This document shows, one piece after another, positions 22,234 through 33,499 of a DNA stretch of 64,000 nt (positions within the stretch are counted from its first letter, which is position 1; each line of letters starts with the position of its first letter). A program made the translations under genes and the position numbers. This DNA is from Leucaena leucocephala (lineage: Eukaryota > Streptophyta > Magnoliopsida > Fabales > Fabaceae), in contig CM073545.1 in assembly GCA_037074615.1 (NCBI GenBank), positions 10,062,001 through 10,126,000 on the forward strand. The letters are read 5' to 3'. The notes beneath the pieces are model-generated. The model was not told the origin of the DNA, searched no databases, and saw nothing but the letters and a program-made list of their open reading frames with translations.

Positions 22234-22344
22234 GTCAATTCCCTTGACTCTTAGTTAATTAAGTGTTTTTTTTTTCTTTTTCTGCCTTTATTTTCTTAGT
22301 GAGTAGTAGAGTCTAGTCTTTAGGTATTTTTTGATTTGGTAAAT

Positions 22345-24007
22345 TTCAATTTGATCCTTACTGTTTTGCTAGAATTATTTTTGACTTGCCCAAAAAAATA
22401 TAAAAAAAATATACTGCAAGTTTTCGACATTCTAAACATTTTTAATAGCACTATGCATACTTGAATTTTTAAGCCAATACTACTTGATTCTAGCTTGTTC
22501 AAGCTTTTCTAAACTATTTATAACATAAAATTCATATTCCTTCCACACTAGGGCAACATGTCCAGCAGCTATACTTAGGGGAGAATTGCCATTAAAATCT
22601 CTTAAAACCAAGAACAATCTTCCTATTACATAGTACAAAGATAGGAGAATGAAATTACCTTGAATCTTTACTTGATTGACCCTTGCATTGCTTCTTCCTC
22701 TTGCTTAGGTTTTCATTTCAGCAACACCTCCCCATAGCTCTCTTGTTTCACACCAAAATGAAGAGAAATGGAGGGGTATTTATAGGCAAAAATCCAAGGA
22801 CATGAATGGTTAATATTGTTTCAAATACTATTTAATCTAATGGATCATAATTGCTCTCATTTTGTACTTAACCTCCAAGCAAGATAAAGGATAAAATCAC
22901 ATGCTAAAATCCTCCTTTCTCCCTTGCATATGGTGCCATTTGGACTTGAGGTGGGTCCCACAAGAATACCTCACATATTCTTGAATTTTCTTTGTTTTTT
23001 CTCTTTAAAAATTGATAAAACATCCTAGATAATTCATTGGGCCACATGATAAATTTCTTGACCTCTTGGGCCTGCACATGATGCCATTTTGGGCTCTCTT
23101 TGAGTCTAACATATTATTTGGCATATATCGCAAGGTATTTCCTTTACAGATACCCTAACATACCTTAATTTTTAGAATAAATTCTATAAATCTCTTTTAA
23201 GGGTCCTGGCATTTTTAAAAATTTATTATACTATTAAATAAATTTTCTCCAAAGTTTTATAATTTTTTGAGACCCAAAATTCCTGTTAAAAATTCTATAT
23301 ATTTCATTAAATTATTTTATCGGTATCTAATTTCACCTTAAATTTCATAATAAATTGTACAGGACTCCTTTTTTAAGTTCTTTCAACTTCATAAATTCTT
23401 ATAATAATTATAAGAATTTATTACAAAATTTTATCTGATTATGAGGTCCAGAAGATCCTGTATCAGTTTTCAGACTTTGCAGATTAATATTAACTTTGTG
23501 GGACCTCAAATCAGAATTCTGAAAAATATGCCTGGTCCAATTATTATTCTCTATCTACTAGTAAAATTTGGGACTATAACTTTTTTGGGCAATTCTGGGC
23601 AATTTCTGGCTCATCTTTCTCATAATTACAATTTTGTCCCTAAATTTGACAAATTACACTTTAGTCCCAGAATTTGCCAAATTCTATTTTAGTCCCTTAC
23701 TACACTTCTTGTAATGACATTTTAGTCCCTTTCTAAACATTTTAAAATTCTAATTTAACTTATGAATTCACAAAAATCCATTTTGGTCCCTTGAATTCTT
23801 TATATTAAACTTTCATAAAAATGACATTTAGGTCCCTAAGCTTTATGACTTTATACTTTTCATTTCTTTCTTAACTTAAAACTCATCTAATCATTATAGT
23901 TTCTTCTAATCATCGTCAAAATCCTTTCCTTACCTCTTTTCTCTATGAATCATCTACCAACGAGGAAAATTAGTCGTATACAAATAAGGAAAAATCTGGA
24001 TGTGACA
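22345..24007 (-). mobile_element. E0: truncated 3' LTR (minus strand)
   Basis: The sequence from about 22345 matches the U3-R part of S1 (compare 55015 onward) and E4 (60130 onward). It ends CTGGATGTGACA, the reverse complement of a TGTCACATCC LTR start. The terminal 1.8 kb or so on the left (U5 side) is missing, cut off where E5 begins. A TATA box (reverse complement of GGGTATTTATAGG) lies at 22774-22785. E0 is the host element of the nested stack; its internal part continues to 24423 and resumes at 50686. Confidence 0.7.
22774..22785 (-). promoter_or_regulatory. LTR TATA box (E0)
   Basis: CCTATAAATACC on the minus strand, at the same relative place as in all the related LTRs of this window. 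Confidence 0.6.
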
Positions 24008-24423
24008 TTTCTTCCCCTTTAAATAAGTTTCATCCTCAAAATTTAACTCGTACCTTAGTCAAACCATTCTTGATATATCTCTCTTATATCCTTCTCTATT
24101 TTATTACTAAGATTCGGGGCTATTTTTACAAAATTGCATCTCTTGGGTAGTCATCAGGAACCTTATTTGAATGAAAACTCAATATAGGTCTCACTTGCCA
24201 TTGCTGGATCAGCGATTGAGGTCTCGACGAGCCTCTAGCGGAATTTTCTTAGTATCCGCAAAGCTTTACATCCTTCTCATGTTATTTCACTCCTTTTTTG
24301 GTTCAATTCAATTAGAGTTGAAGTTTGCTTCTTTTTTATTTTTTTTCTTATGTGTCAATCATTCATTCATTTATAGACAACTCACCCTACTTATCTTATG
24401 AGTAGTGTCAATTTTTTTCATGG
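24008..24423 (-). mobile_element. E0 internal region, 3' end with polypurine tract
   Basis: On the minus strand AAAGGGGAAGAAA (24008-24020) abuts the LTR start, a polypurine tract for plus-strand priming. The rest matches the 3' internal region of E2 (compare TATGAGTAGTGTC here with 39558 onward). It is interrupted at 24424-24428 by the E1 insertion. Confidence 0.7.
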
Positions 24424-24428
24424 ATAAC

Positions 24429-25893
24429 TGATGAACAGGTCAGATTGTCGTCTTCCGATCCATCAAAATAATAATATTTGCACCCAATAATATAGTATAA
24501 GGCATAACCCTATCTTTCTTCTCGAGGAGCTTTTCTATTGGAGACCTAGCATATTGGTGATAAAACCATTGAAAACTTGAGTGAAAGTAAAATGGGTTTT
24601 GGGGTTTGATTGAATTTTGATGCAATAAAACAAAGGTGCAGTAAAGTAAATATTTTTTTGGTATTTTTGATTAAGATGAAAGCGATGGTTTGTGAAAGAA
24701 ATATGTTGTGATAGACTCTTGATGATGAAAACATATCTATCCTTGCTCTTAATTTGATATGGGAGTTTTTGAAATCACTAAGTGTTAAACAAAACTTCAA
24801 TCGATCGATTGAGTCCAGAGCATTAATATTTCTTAAACTCCTTTGATCAAAGATAGTTTAAAAACTCTTAATGAACTGTTAAAAACTAGTTAGTGTGTAA
24901 TTTAAATCAGATGATGAAAATATCCTCGAATGGTCATCAATCGACAAACCCTAGATTTCAAGCAATTGAATTAATTAGCAACGATCGTTGATAATAGTCC
25001 AACTACCTTAAAATTGAAACTGAAATATTATATTAGAAACCAACATTCAAAACATCCAAAGTCAATTACAATTATCTAATCTGAGAATAATCAATTCAAT
25101 CCCTTGTTCATAGAATGAAAACCTTAGATCTAACAGCATCAAAACATGAAAAAGGTGCATATTAAAACAGAAAACTCCCCAGTGCAATCCATGAGCTCAA
25201 GATACGAGATTCATCACCAAGAGACTAAAGATTTAGCATCTCATGACTCCTACTATGCTGCAATCGCTGTCCAAATATGATGCCATGAAAAAAACAGAAA
25301 GTGAGATGGAGAGATGAATGATGGAAGATGTGTGTAGGTAGTGGAGAGAGTGTAGAGAGAGTTCGAGCACTTCTTCTTAGCCTAATCAGGTAAAAAACTA
25401 GCCTCCTCCGCTTCTGCGGGCCCCCTCCTTTTATCCTCATATTGACCTAATAAAAAATGTATAGCTTCACGACTGTCTTCTATGGTCGCAACTAGATCCA
25501 TGTTTTAGTCGCAACCTATAAACATAGAGAAACTTCCAAGGAGAAATTAGGTCGTGACTTGTGGATACTTTGGTCACGAATGAAAAACACAGAAGCTGCT
25601 TTCTTGATTTGATTCTCTCTTGTGATTTCTTTTCTGCTCACATTAGTCCTTGGTTCTCCTCCAGAGTACCTACAATTCAAAAGCAAAGCTTGCTATAAAA
25701 GTCCCACCAGTAAAAGAATAACATATATGCAGTTTGGAGGAGTTAATTTACCATTTTACCCTTAAAATAACATATTGCCAAGCACAATCATATATTACCA
25801 CAAAAGCACAACTACAGACATAAAATGAATGGTAAAGTTGTTATAAAATCCTTAAAAATGTCGTAGAAACTAGACACAAATTGTGTCTTATCA
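24429..25893 (-). repeat. E1 3' LTR
   Basis: TGATGAACAGG at the left and GTGTCTTATCA at the right. On the minus strand it is entered from the polypurine tract at 25894-25901 (TAGGGGAAT). A TATA-like GATAAAAGG is at 25427-25435. GGTCGYRAC-type motifs lie at 25484, 25508, 25551 and 25572. Confidence 0.9.
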
Positions 25894-28049
25894 ATTCCCC
25901 TACACTTGAACCTTTATACTCCTGGACAATAAACTTATTACACTTAAGCTAACGCTATTAAATTCGAGATAACAATATAATCCACAGTGTAACCTGAAGA
26001 CAATTAATTCACCATCTTTTGGGAATGCAAAAGTGATAATATGCGAAATGCCAAGTAATCAACTACTAAATAAAATAAACCTTAACCATATGAGCGAATA
26101 GATTCTCTCTCAGGATGTAAGTGTTTAGCTCTCTATATTCTCTCATTATTTGGGTTCTTTCACTCAGATTCAAGTTGGAAAATATCCTACCATATGCTTG
26201 TAATGACTCTTAATCTTAGCAACTATATAACACTTATGCAAAGAATCAAGAGGTCTTTTAGGGGTGAAATGATGGAGATAGGCCACGTGGAATAGAATAT
26301 GAAGGGTAGAAAGTACTATATGCATTCAATAACGAATATGTAGCATGAATTCATGTCTTCAGAGATGTAGAGGTTGTAATTGTGCTAATAGGAGTTGATA
26401 ATAGTGCCTTCTTCATTTCTCTTTTCTTTTTCTTTTCATTTCTTTGTTTCTTTCTTCAATTTTTCTTGCACTTTTTTTTACATGAATAAAAAGTTTATTT
26501 TGTAAAGATGTTCATGCATATATAACTTTCTATGATGGAAAAAGAAAAGTGATGGGCTCAAAGGGGTGACTACGGATATAATATGTGACGGGCTTGTGTT
26601 TGGGATAAACGGGTAGAAATGAATGCCTCTATCATATTCAATAACATAAATGCGCAAGTAATTCTCAACTAAGAGCCAAGACAAGTTCTAGAGGATATAA
26701 ACCAATTGAATAATCACTCAATATAGGAATTTAGGCCGAGAATCCTTCCATCTAAGGTTTTCATCTAAATTGCTCATAAGCTAAAGTCTCAAGCACTGTT
26801 CATCATTCACTAGGCATTAAAACACTTATCACAACTGCAAACCCTCTTAAATGATGATTAAAAGTTTTAAAGTAATCACTTAGAATCATGTAATAATCCC
26901 AAATCTAACAGTAAAAACTTACATGTTTCCAATTCAATTTCCAAGAAATTTAAACAAAAAATTCAAGTGTGAAATGGTTTCTGTAAACTCTTTATGCAAA
27001 AGGTTAAAAAGCAAGAGGGCAATGAATTATTTATAAAGCACCTTAGTAGCTTAAAAGGAATCCTTCTATATAGCATTGCACAAAGCAAAGAGAAGCTAAA
27101 TGGACATTTTCACACTCAAGTTATGACTGAAGACAGTTAAGGTCAGACCAAATTTAACAGTGAGTGCTGGCTCTAACTTACCAAAACTAGTCGCGACCAG
27201 GAAAGGTTCCTCTCGTGACAAAAATGCATAGAGAGGTATAGTCGTGACCTAAAGATACTAACATTGCGACAGTGTTTTACAGAGAGTCCACAATCACCAA
27301 TTTTCAAACTGGGTCACACCATATTATACATAGGTCACGACCAATTTTCATAGAGAGCATATTAAGTCCAAAATTCTATTCCATGTCGCGACTAAAACAG
27401 TGAAGGTCCTAACCAATTTTCACAGAGACTACCAAACGATAGTTTTCAAAACCCGAACCAGCTTTTACACTTAAACCTTTTTAGTTTAGGACAAAACAGT
27501 TTAAAGTGAGGATCCAATTTTCAGCAATTCATCACACATTAAGATCAAAAACCAAAAGCTTTATGATGAAAGATTGGATTAAGTGAAGAATTTTTACATT
27601 AATTACCACAGAAACAAGAACATCTCCCCCACACTTAAACTTGACAGTGTCCTCACTGTCAGCAAAGATATAGAAATCACAACATTATATAAGGTCAATA
27701 AATCTAGCTCCAACCCAGCAGGAAAACACATCACTCAATGCAAATTTGACAATGAAGCTCGCAATCACATTCCAATCATACAGAGCAATACAAGTAAAGC
27801 AAAGATGACATGATGGGTAAGCTAAAATCATGCATGTAAGTGTGTAAACAACTTAGATAACCAATAATGAGTACGCGAAACATGGACAATAACAGAGTGT
27901 TATGCAAAACAGAAATAAACCAAAAATAAATAGAAATAAACTGAAAATAAACACTATCCTATTGAATCATCCCTTTCTCATCCTCATACCATTATATCAA
28001 ACATATCACATTAGGAAAACTTGTAAAAGGTAAGAGATAGGAAAGGGAC
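25894..28049 (-). other. E1 3' noncoding region
   Basis: About 2.1 kb between integrase and 3' LTR with no coding sequence that I recognise. Its most striking content is the cluster of GTCGYGAC motifs at 27185-27415, listed separately. Long 3' noncoding regions are usual in Athila-type elements. Confidence 0.7.
27185..27415 (-). repeat. Cluster of GGTCRCGACY motifs, E1 3' region
   Basis: Within 230 bp the plus strand shows AGTCGCGACC, CTCGTGAC, AGTCGTGACC, TTGCGAC, GGTCAC, GGTCACGACC and GTCGCGACT. They alternate with TTTTCACAGAGA-type blocks. The same two words recur at 31683-31893, 34936-34976 and in both LTRs. Confidence 0.75.
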
Positions 28050-29330
28050 AACTTGGCCTCTAGGCGGCAAAGCGGATTCCTCATAAAGTTTCAAGAGGTG
28101 TCCATTTGCCAGGAAGATTTTACCCGTCGCCTCCTCTTTCAACTCGATCATCCTAATGTTGTGGACTTTGACAACTGTGTAAGGTCTATCCCAGCTAGTT
28201 TTGAATTTACCATGTTTGAACTTGAACCCAGCTTAGTACCTTAACACTCTATCACCTTCCTTAATCCTCTTCCTCAGGATATGGGCATCATGAAATGCCT
28301 TTGTCTTTTGTTTATAAATCTTAGAGCTGCTATATGCATCCAATCTAACTCTTCTAGCTCTTGAATCTACAACAACCACTATGAACTCGCTTCTACAAGG
28401 TCCTCATTGCAAGCTTTCACAGCCCAAATATCTTGTGCTCTATCTCCACAGGCATGTGACAAGCTTTCCCAAAAACTGTCCTATAAGGGGACATGCCTAG
28501 AAGGGTTTTAAAAGCTGTTCTATACACCCATAAAGCATCGTCAAGTCTCAAGTTCAAATCCTTATTGGATGGCTTAACAATCTTTTCTAAAATATGCTTT
28601 ATCTCCCTATTAGAAACCTCTGCTAGACTATTAGTTTGAGGGTAGTATGGTGTTGAGACTTTATGAGTTACACCATATTTTGTTAATAAGCTATTGATTA
28701 ACTTATTGCAAAAATGGGTGCCTTGGTCACTGATTACTACTTTCGGTACTCTAAATCTACTAAAGATATAGGACCTTAGAAACTTGGAGAACGTTTGGGC
28801 ATCATCTATCTTGTAGGGATAGCCTCTACCCACCTAGATAAATAATCTACATCCAATAAAATGTAATGAAACCCTGCTGAAGGTGGAAAAGGTCCCATGA
28901 AATCTGTTCCCCAAACATAAAAAATCTCAAACAGAATAGGTTATTACGACATCTCATGCCTTTTACTAATCCCCCCAAATCTTTGGCACCTATCATAACT
29001 CTACAAAATTCAAAAGCATCTTTAAAAAGGGAAGGCCAATAGAAACTGGATTCAAGGACCCTACGTGCAGTCCTTTTTCCCCCAAACTGATTTATGATCT
29101 TGGTCTAAGACACAGCATCTTAATACTTGATATGAGCACAGTTTCCTCAGATATGGTTTGTCCAAAATAAAGTATTTGGATTCACTCTTGAGCTTTTGGG
29201 CCTGAAATCTAGACAAATGCGATGGGATTACACCAGTTTCAATGAAATTAACTAAATGAGCATACCAAGATTTCACAATAGCAACTAAACAAAGAGATTG
29301 ATTAGGGAAAGAATCACAAATAAGATCAGA
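28050..29330 (-). pseudogene. E1 integrase (broken)
   Basis: Minus strand. The best open piece is 28417-28833: DDAQTFSKFLRSYIFSRF, VVISDQGTHFCNK, STPYYPQTN, AEVSNREIKHILEK, LDDALWVYRTAF, GMSPYRTVFGKACHMPVEIEH. It carries the second D (SDQGTHF) and the E (AEVSNREIK) of the DDE triad. The first D (TDFMGPF) is readable upstream near 28890, in another frame. The zinc-binding HHCC part is badly damaged: the His pair region is missing after 29061 and the Cys region near 28960 is altered. The C-terminal domain (KEGDRVLRY, stop, AGFKFKHGKFKTSWDRPYTV) is at 28060-28270. Integrase inserts the cDNA copy into the host genome; this one cannot. Confidence 0.85.
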
Positions 29331-29690
29331 ACTAAGTATTCCCCTGGTCTCTATTGGTAAGCTGCTTAGATGATCTGTAACATGGTTTACATTTCCAGCT
29401 CGATCCCTCACTTCTATATCAAACTCTTGAAGTAGTAGCATCCATTGTAGAAGTCATAGCTTAGATTGAGGTTTATGGAACAAATACTTCACGGCTGCAT
29501 GATCTGTGTAGACAACAACTTTGGTGTTAACTAGATAAGCTCTGAATTTATCCAAAGCCACTACGATTGCAAACAATTCTTTCTCAATAGTGGTGTAATT
29601 AATTTGAGCAGTATTAAATATTTTCGATGCATAGGCAATCACTCTAGATAAATTACCTTATTTTTGACCTATCATAGCTCCCACAATATA
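29331..29690 (-). pseudogene. E1 RNase H domain
   Basis: Minus strand. 29454-29642 reads YASKIFNTAQINYTTIEKEL, AIVVALDKFRAYL, VVYTDHAAVKYLF. After a stop, 29345-29441 reads LLLQEFDIEVRD, VNHVTDHLSSL. These are the RNase H motifs of Athila polyproteins, including the catalytic E and D and the final DHLS. The domain removes RNA from the RNA-DNA hybrid. Stops separate it from both RT and integrase. Confidence 0.85.
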
Positions 29691-31680
29691 ATTGGAAGTA
29701 TCACATGATAGTTCAAAAGGAAGATCCCAATTTGGTGAAGTTAGGATAGGTGGAGAAACCAACCTATCCTTCAATTTTTCAAAAGCCTTTTTGCAATCAG
29801 TAGAGAAAACAAAGTCAGTGTCTTTTTATAGAAGCTCTGAGAGTGGTAGAGCAATTTTGCTCAAGTCTTTGATGAATCTTCTGTAAAATCCAACATGCCC
29901 TAGAAAAGATCGAAGTGCTTTTAAAGTTGTGGGGTAGGGCAACGAGGAAATTGCTTTAATTTTTGCTTTATCCACTTCAATTCCCTTGCTAGATATAAGA
30001 TATCCAAGTACTATTCCATGATCAACCATGAAATGGCAGTTTTCAAAATTCAAAACTAGTTTTTTCTCAATACATCTAGCAAGGATTAATTCTATCAAGG
30101 CTCTCAAGACACTCATCAAAAGAATTACTATATATAGTAAAATCATCCATGAACACATCCAATTTGGTGAAGTTAGGATAGGTGGAGAAACCAACCTATC
30201 CTTCAATTTTTCAAAAGCCTTTTTGCAATCAGTAGAGAAAACAAAGTCAGTGTCTTTTTATAGAAGCTCTGAGAGTGGTAGAGCAATTTTGCTCAAGTCT
30301 TTGATGAATCTTCTGTAAAATCCAACATGCCCTAGAAAAGATCGAAGTGCTTTTAAAGTTGTGGGGTAGGGCAACGAGGAAATTGCTTTAATTTTTGCTT
30401 TATCCACTTCAATTCCCTTGCTAGATATAAGATATCCAAGTACTATTCCATGATCAACCATGAAATGGCAGTTTTCAAAATTCAAAACTAGTTTTTTCTC
30501 AATACATCTAGCAAGGATTAATTCTATCAAGGCTCTCAAGACACTCATCAAAAGAATTACTATATATAGTAAAATCATCCATGAACACATCCATGCATTT
30601 TTCAATAAAATCAGCAAATATAGAAAGCATACAACGCTGAAATATGCCAGGGGAATTACATAAACCAAATGACATTCTTTTATAAGCATATGTACCAAAA
30701 GGACATATAAATGTGGTCTTTTCTTGGTCCCTCTGGTCTATTAGAATCTGGAATATCCTGAATACCCATCCAGGAAACAGTAATGACTTTTCCCTGCTAA
30801 TCTCTCCAGTATTTGATCAATAAAAGGTAAGGGAAAATGATCTTTCCTAGTAGAGTCATTTAACTTCCTATAATCAATATAAACACTCCATGAATTTTGC
30901 CCTCTAGTAGGTATTAACTCATTATTCTCATTCTTTACTACTATCAGTCCGCTCTTTTTAGGCACTACATGCACAGGGGATACCTATTCACTATTTGAAA
31001 TAGCATATATGATTCCTGCTTTTAACAATTTACTAATCTCCTTCCTAACCACATCAGAGATCAACGGGTTTAATCTCCTTTGGGATTGTTTAATTGGCTT
31101 GGAATCTTTATTCAGCAAAATCTTATGAGTGCAAACAGTGGAATCTATCCTTTTTATGTCAGCTAATTGCCAACCTAAATCTTCTTTATTCCTTCTAAGC
31201 ACCCTTAATAACCTGGACTCTTCACTAACAGTTAAAGAACTAGAAATTATTATTGGCAATTTCGAGTCTGGCTCAAGATAAGCATACTTTAGGTTAGAAG
31301 GCAAATCTTTCAACTCTAAATCTGGGGGTTGGACAATAGAAAGAATAAGATGGGGCCAATCATTCAAATTCGAAATGCTCCCTTTCGTAGATTCTTGGAG
31401 GTTGCTCATATTTGGTTCATTAGGATATTTCGTCTTGCCTTTGGTCTCTTCAGGAGTTGCACTAAGCTTAAGTTGGTCTACAGCTGCAACATAGTTGAGA
31501 TCATCCTCTCTCATACCTGCATCATTGGTATAAATCAAATCATTCAAGAATCTTAAAGTAAGTGAGGTAATTTTGGACTGTGAGTGAGGATATGTAGAGT
31601 TAGAATATATTGGCTCTTTAACCAAAATAATGGAGTGTGGGACTGAAGGCATTAGGAATTCACTGGTTGTGTCTGCCATT
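29691..31680 (-). pseudogene. E1 reverse transcriptase (Athila clade), frameshifted and internally duplicated
   Basis: Minus strand, starting with the conserved lead-in at 31350-30984: LELKDLPSNLKYAYLEPDS, RRNKEDLGWQLADIKRI, KPIKQSQRRLNPLISDVVRK. Then, past a stop near 30984, come HVVPKKSGLIVV, NELIPTRGQNSW, IDYRKLND, KDHFPLPFIDQILERLAGKS and CFLDGYSGYS. A frame change near 30740 follows, then the catalytic MDDF box near 30570 (repeated near 30138). The 432-bp duplication covers the second half. The enzyme copies element RNA into DNA. Stops and frameshifts mean that no full enzyme can be made. Confidence 0.9.
29728..30591 (-). repeat. Perfect 432-bp tandem duplication inside the E1 reverse transcriptase
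   Basis: 29728-30159 and 30160-30591 appear identical base for base (period 432, i.e. 144 codons, so the frame is kept). Each copy encodes the MDDF catalytic box, FENCHFMVDHGIVLGYL, KGIEVDKAKI, RSFLGHVGFYRRFIKDLSKI and DRLVSPPILTSPNW. Two adjacent copies of the palm-to-connection region are not found in normal reverse transcriptases. Confidence 0.9.
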
Positions 31681-31682
31681 TC

Positions 31683-31893
31683 TAGTCGTGACCTTTCAGG
31701 CTTATCTTCAACTTCTCGTCGTGACTTAAATTCACAGAGACTATCTGTAAAACATTTAGTCGTGACCTCTTTATCTTTGCATCGCGACAAGACGGTCTTC
31801 TTGTCGTGACCCAGTTTTCCAGAGAGGTCCCCCTCAGCAGACTGATATTTGGTCGCGACTTGTAGGCCTTCACGTCATGACTTGGGGTCACAG
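31683..31893 (-). repeat. Cluster of GGTCRCGACY motifs inside the E1 polyprotein linker
   Basis: Plus-strand reading: AGTCGTGACC, GTCGTGACT, TTCACAGAGA, AGTCGTGACC, ATCGCGAC, GTCGTGACC, TTCCAGAGAGG, GGTCGCGACT, GTCATGACT, GGTCACAGAAG. This stretch lies between protease and RT, within overlapping open frames (31682-31960 and 30984-31790), so the motif is kept although the region was coding. Confidence 0.75.
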
Positions 31894-31989
31894 AAGCTTG
31901 ACCCTTCTTTATTTGTTCCACTTCTAACTTCCAGAGTATCTTGTGACCCTGTAAAATCACTCACAAACTCTTTTCCAAAAGCATTATCA

Positions 31990-33160
31990 CTGGTAAATGA
32001 TGAAATCGCATCGACATTTGATGAAAATGAGAAATCTTGAGAGGGTGAAAGCATGCTATTTACATCTAAACATTTGAAACATGATGCATTACCTTCACAA
32101 GAGCAAGAAAAAGAGTAAACAGAAGAAAGAGATTCAAAATAATCATCATACCACTCAAAGATAAATTTGAATCCTCATGTTCCTGAAATGCTTCATGGGA
32201 GTTATGGGAATTATGAAATAGAAAATCATACCCATCATACAAACTCAATTCATGCTCATCCCTAGTCTCTTTAACAGCATAGTCAATGGCATTCAATCCA
32301 GTAAAAGCAGAATTATCAAAAGGATATTTCATTGCTTCATTCATGTTGAAAGTTACCACATGTTCTCCAACTTCCATTGTGATGGAACTATATTTCATAC
32401 TAATAATTGTCTTGGAGGTTTGAAGGAAAGGTCTACTTAGGATCAAAGTGCTCTCACTCACTAGCTCACTGGACATGTCCAGAACATAAAAATCAGCTAG
32501 GAACACTAAGTCCTTGATCTGCACAAGAATATCCTCAAGAATTCCCTTGGGATACCTAATCGACCTATCAGCTAACTGGAGCACTACACTTGTGTCTCTA
32601 AGATCCTTAATACCTAAGGCTAAATATACCGACCAAGGCATCACATTAATGACAGCCCCTAGATCTAGCAACACTCCCTGGATATGAACCTTTCCTATAG
32701 TACATGAGATGGTGTAAGATCCTGGATCTTGGCATTAACCAGTAATTCAGCCTTAAAAAGTGATGACACATTAGCACTCACCTGAATTCTCTCAAGGGGC
32801 CTAAACTTTTTCTTATCAGCAAACAATTCTTTTAAAAATTTAGCATACTTAGGATTTCTCTTGAGAAATTCAACCATAGGGATATTTATTTATAACTTAT
32901 TGAAGAGATTATAAGCATCTTGTGCAAAATCAAGGTCAGTCTTTTTCTTTCTAGTAAAATAAAATTTAGGGAAAGGGAGATCTTTTATACTTACCTCCTT
33001 ACCTGTATGCTTAGAGGCTCCTTGCTTGCTAGACTCTTCTTTCTCCTCAATTTGCTTTTCTTTATATGCTGGACTTTGCATGGTCACTTCCTCTTCTCGC
33101 TTCTCTTGTAGTTCCTCTTGTGCTTGTGAGTTCTCTTCTTGGGTCACCTTCTTAACCATA
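31990..33160 (-). pseudogene. E1 protease and preceding gag-pol linker
   Basis: Minus strand. 32890-33159 (charged linker, then DLPFPKFYF) and 32695-32877 (EFLKRNPKYAKFLKELFADK) match the segment that precedes Athila proteases. The protease proper is 32066-32674: LLDLGAVINVMPWSVYLALG, LQLADRSIRYPKGILEDILV, FYVLDM, LILSRPFL. DLGA is the form of the aspartic active site common in this clade, and SRPFL corresponds to the family's GRPFL. Stops separate the pieces. The enzyme would cleave the polyprotein. Confidence 0.85.
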
Positions 33161-33499
33161 AGCTACTGTTCTTTAAGACTTTCTGATTTCCCAATCTTCA
33201 TCTGTGACGATGATAAATTTTTAACTATAAAATCTTCCACATCCTCCTTTGGTGTACCATCTTTCTTAAAATGCACTTGTCTTCTACTTCTGAGTTAAAT
33301 GGCATTCAGACCCTTCGGATTCATGACAGTGTTTGAAGGTATGCTGCCACTGCTCTTTGTTTGGATGTCACTCACTGTATTGGAAACTTGAGTTAAATGA
33401 ATGATAATATCTGTATTCTTGGAACTTAACTCCTCAAGTTTCCTGTGCATATCTGCATTATTCTTCTTCATACTTTGAAGAATTGAAGCTATAGAGGTG

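Noticed and set aside
27185..27415. CRISPR-like array suggested by the recurring GTCGYGAC words
   Set aside because: The repeat is too short, spacing is irregular and orientation varies, and the setting is a plant retrotransposon.
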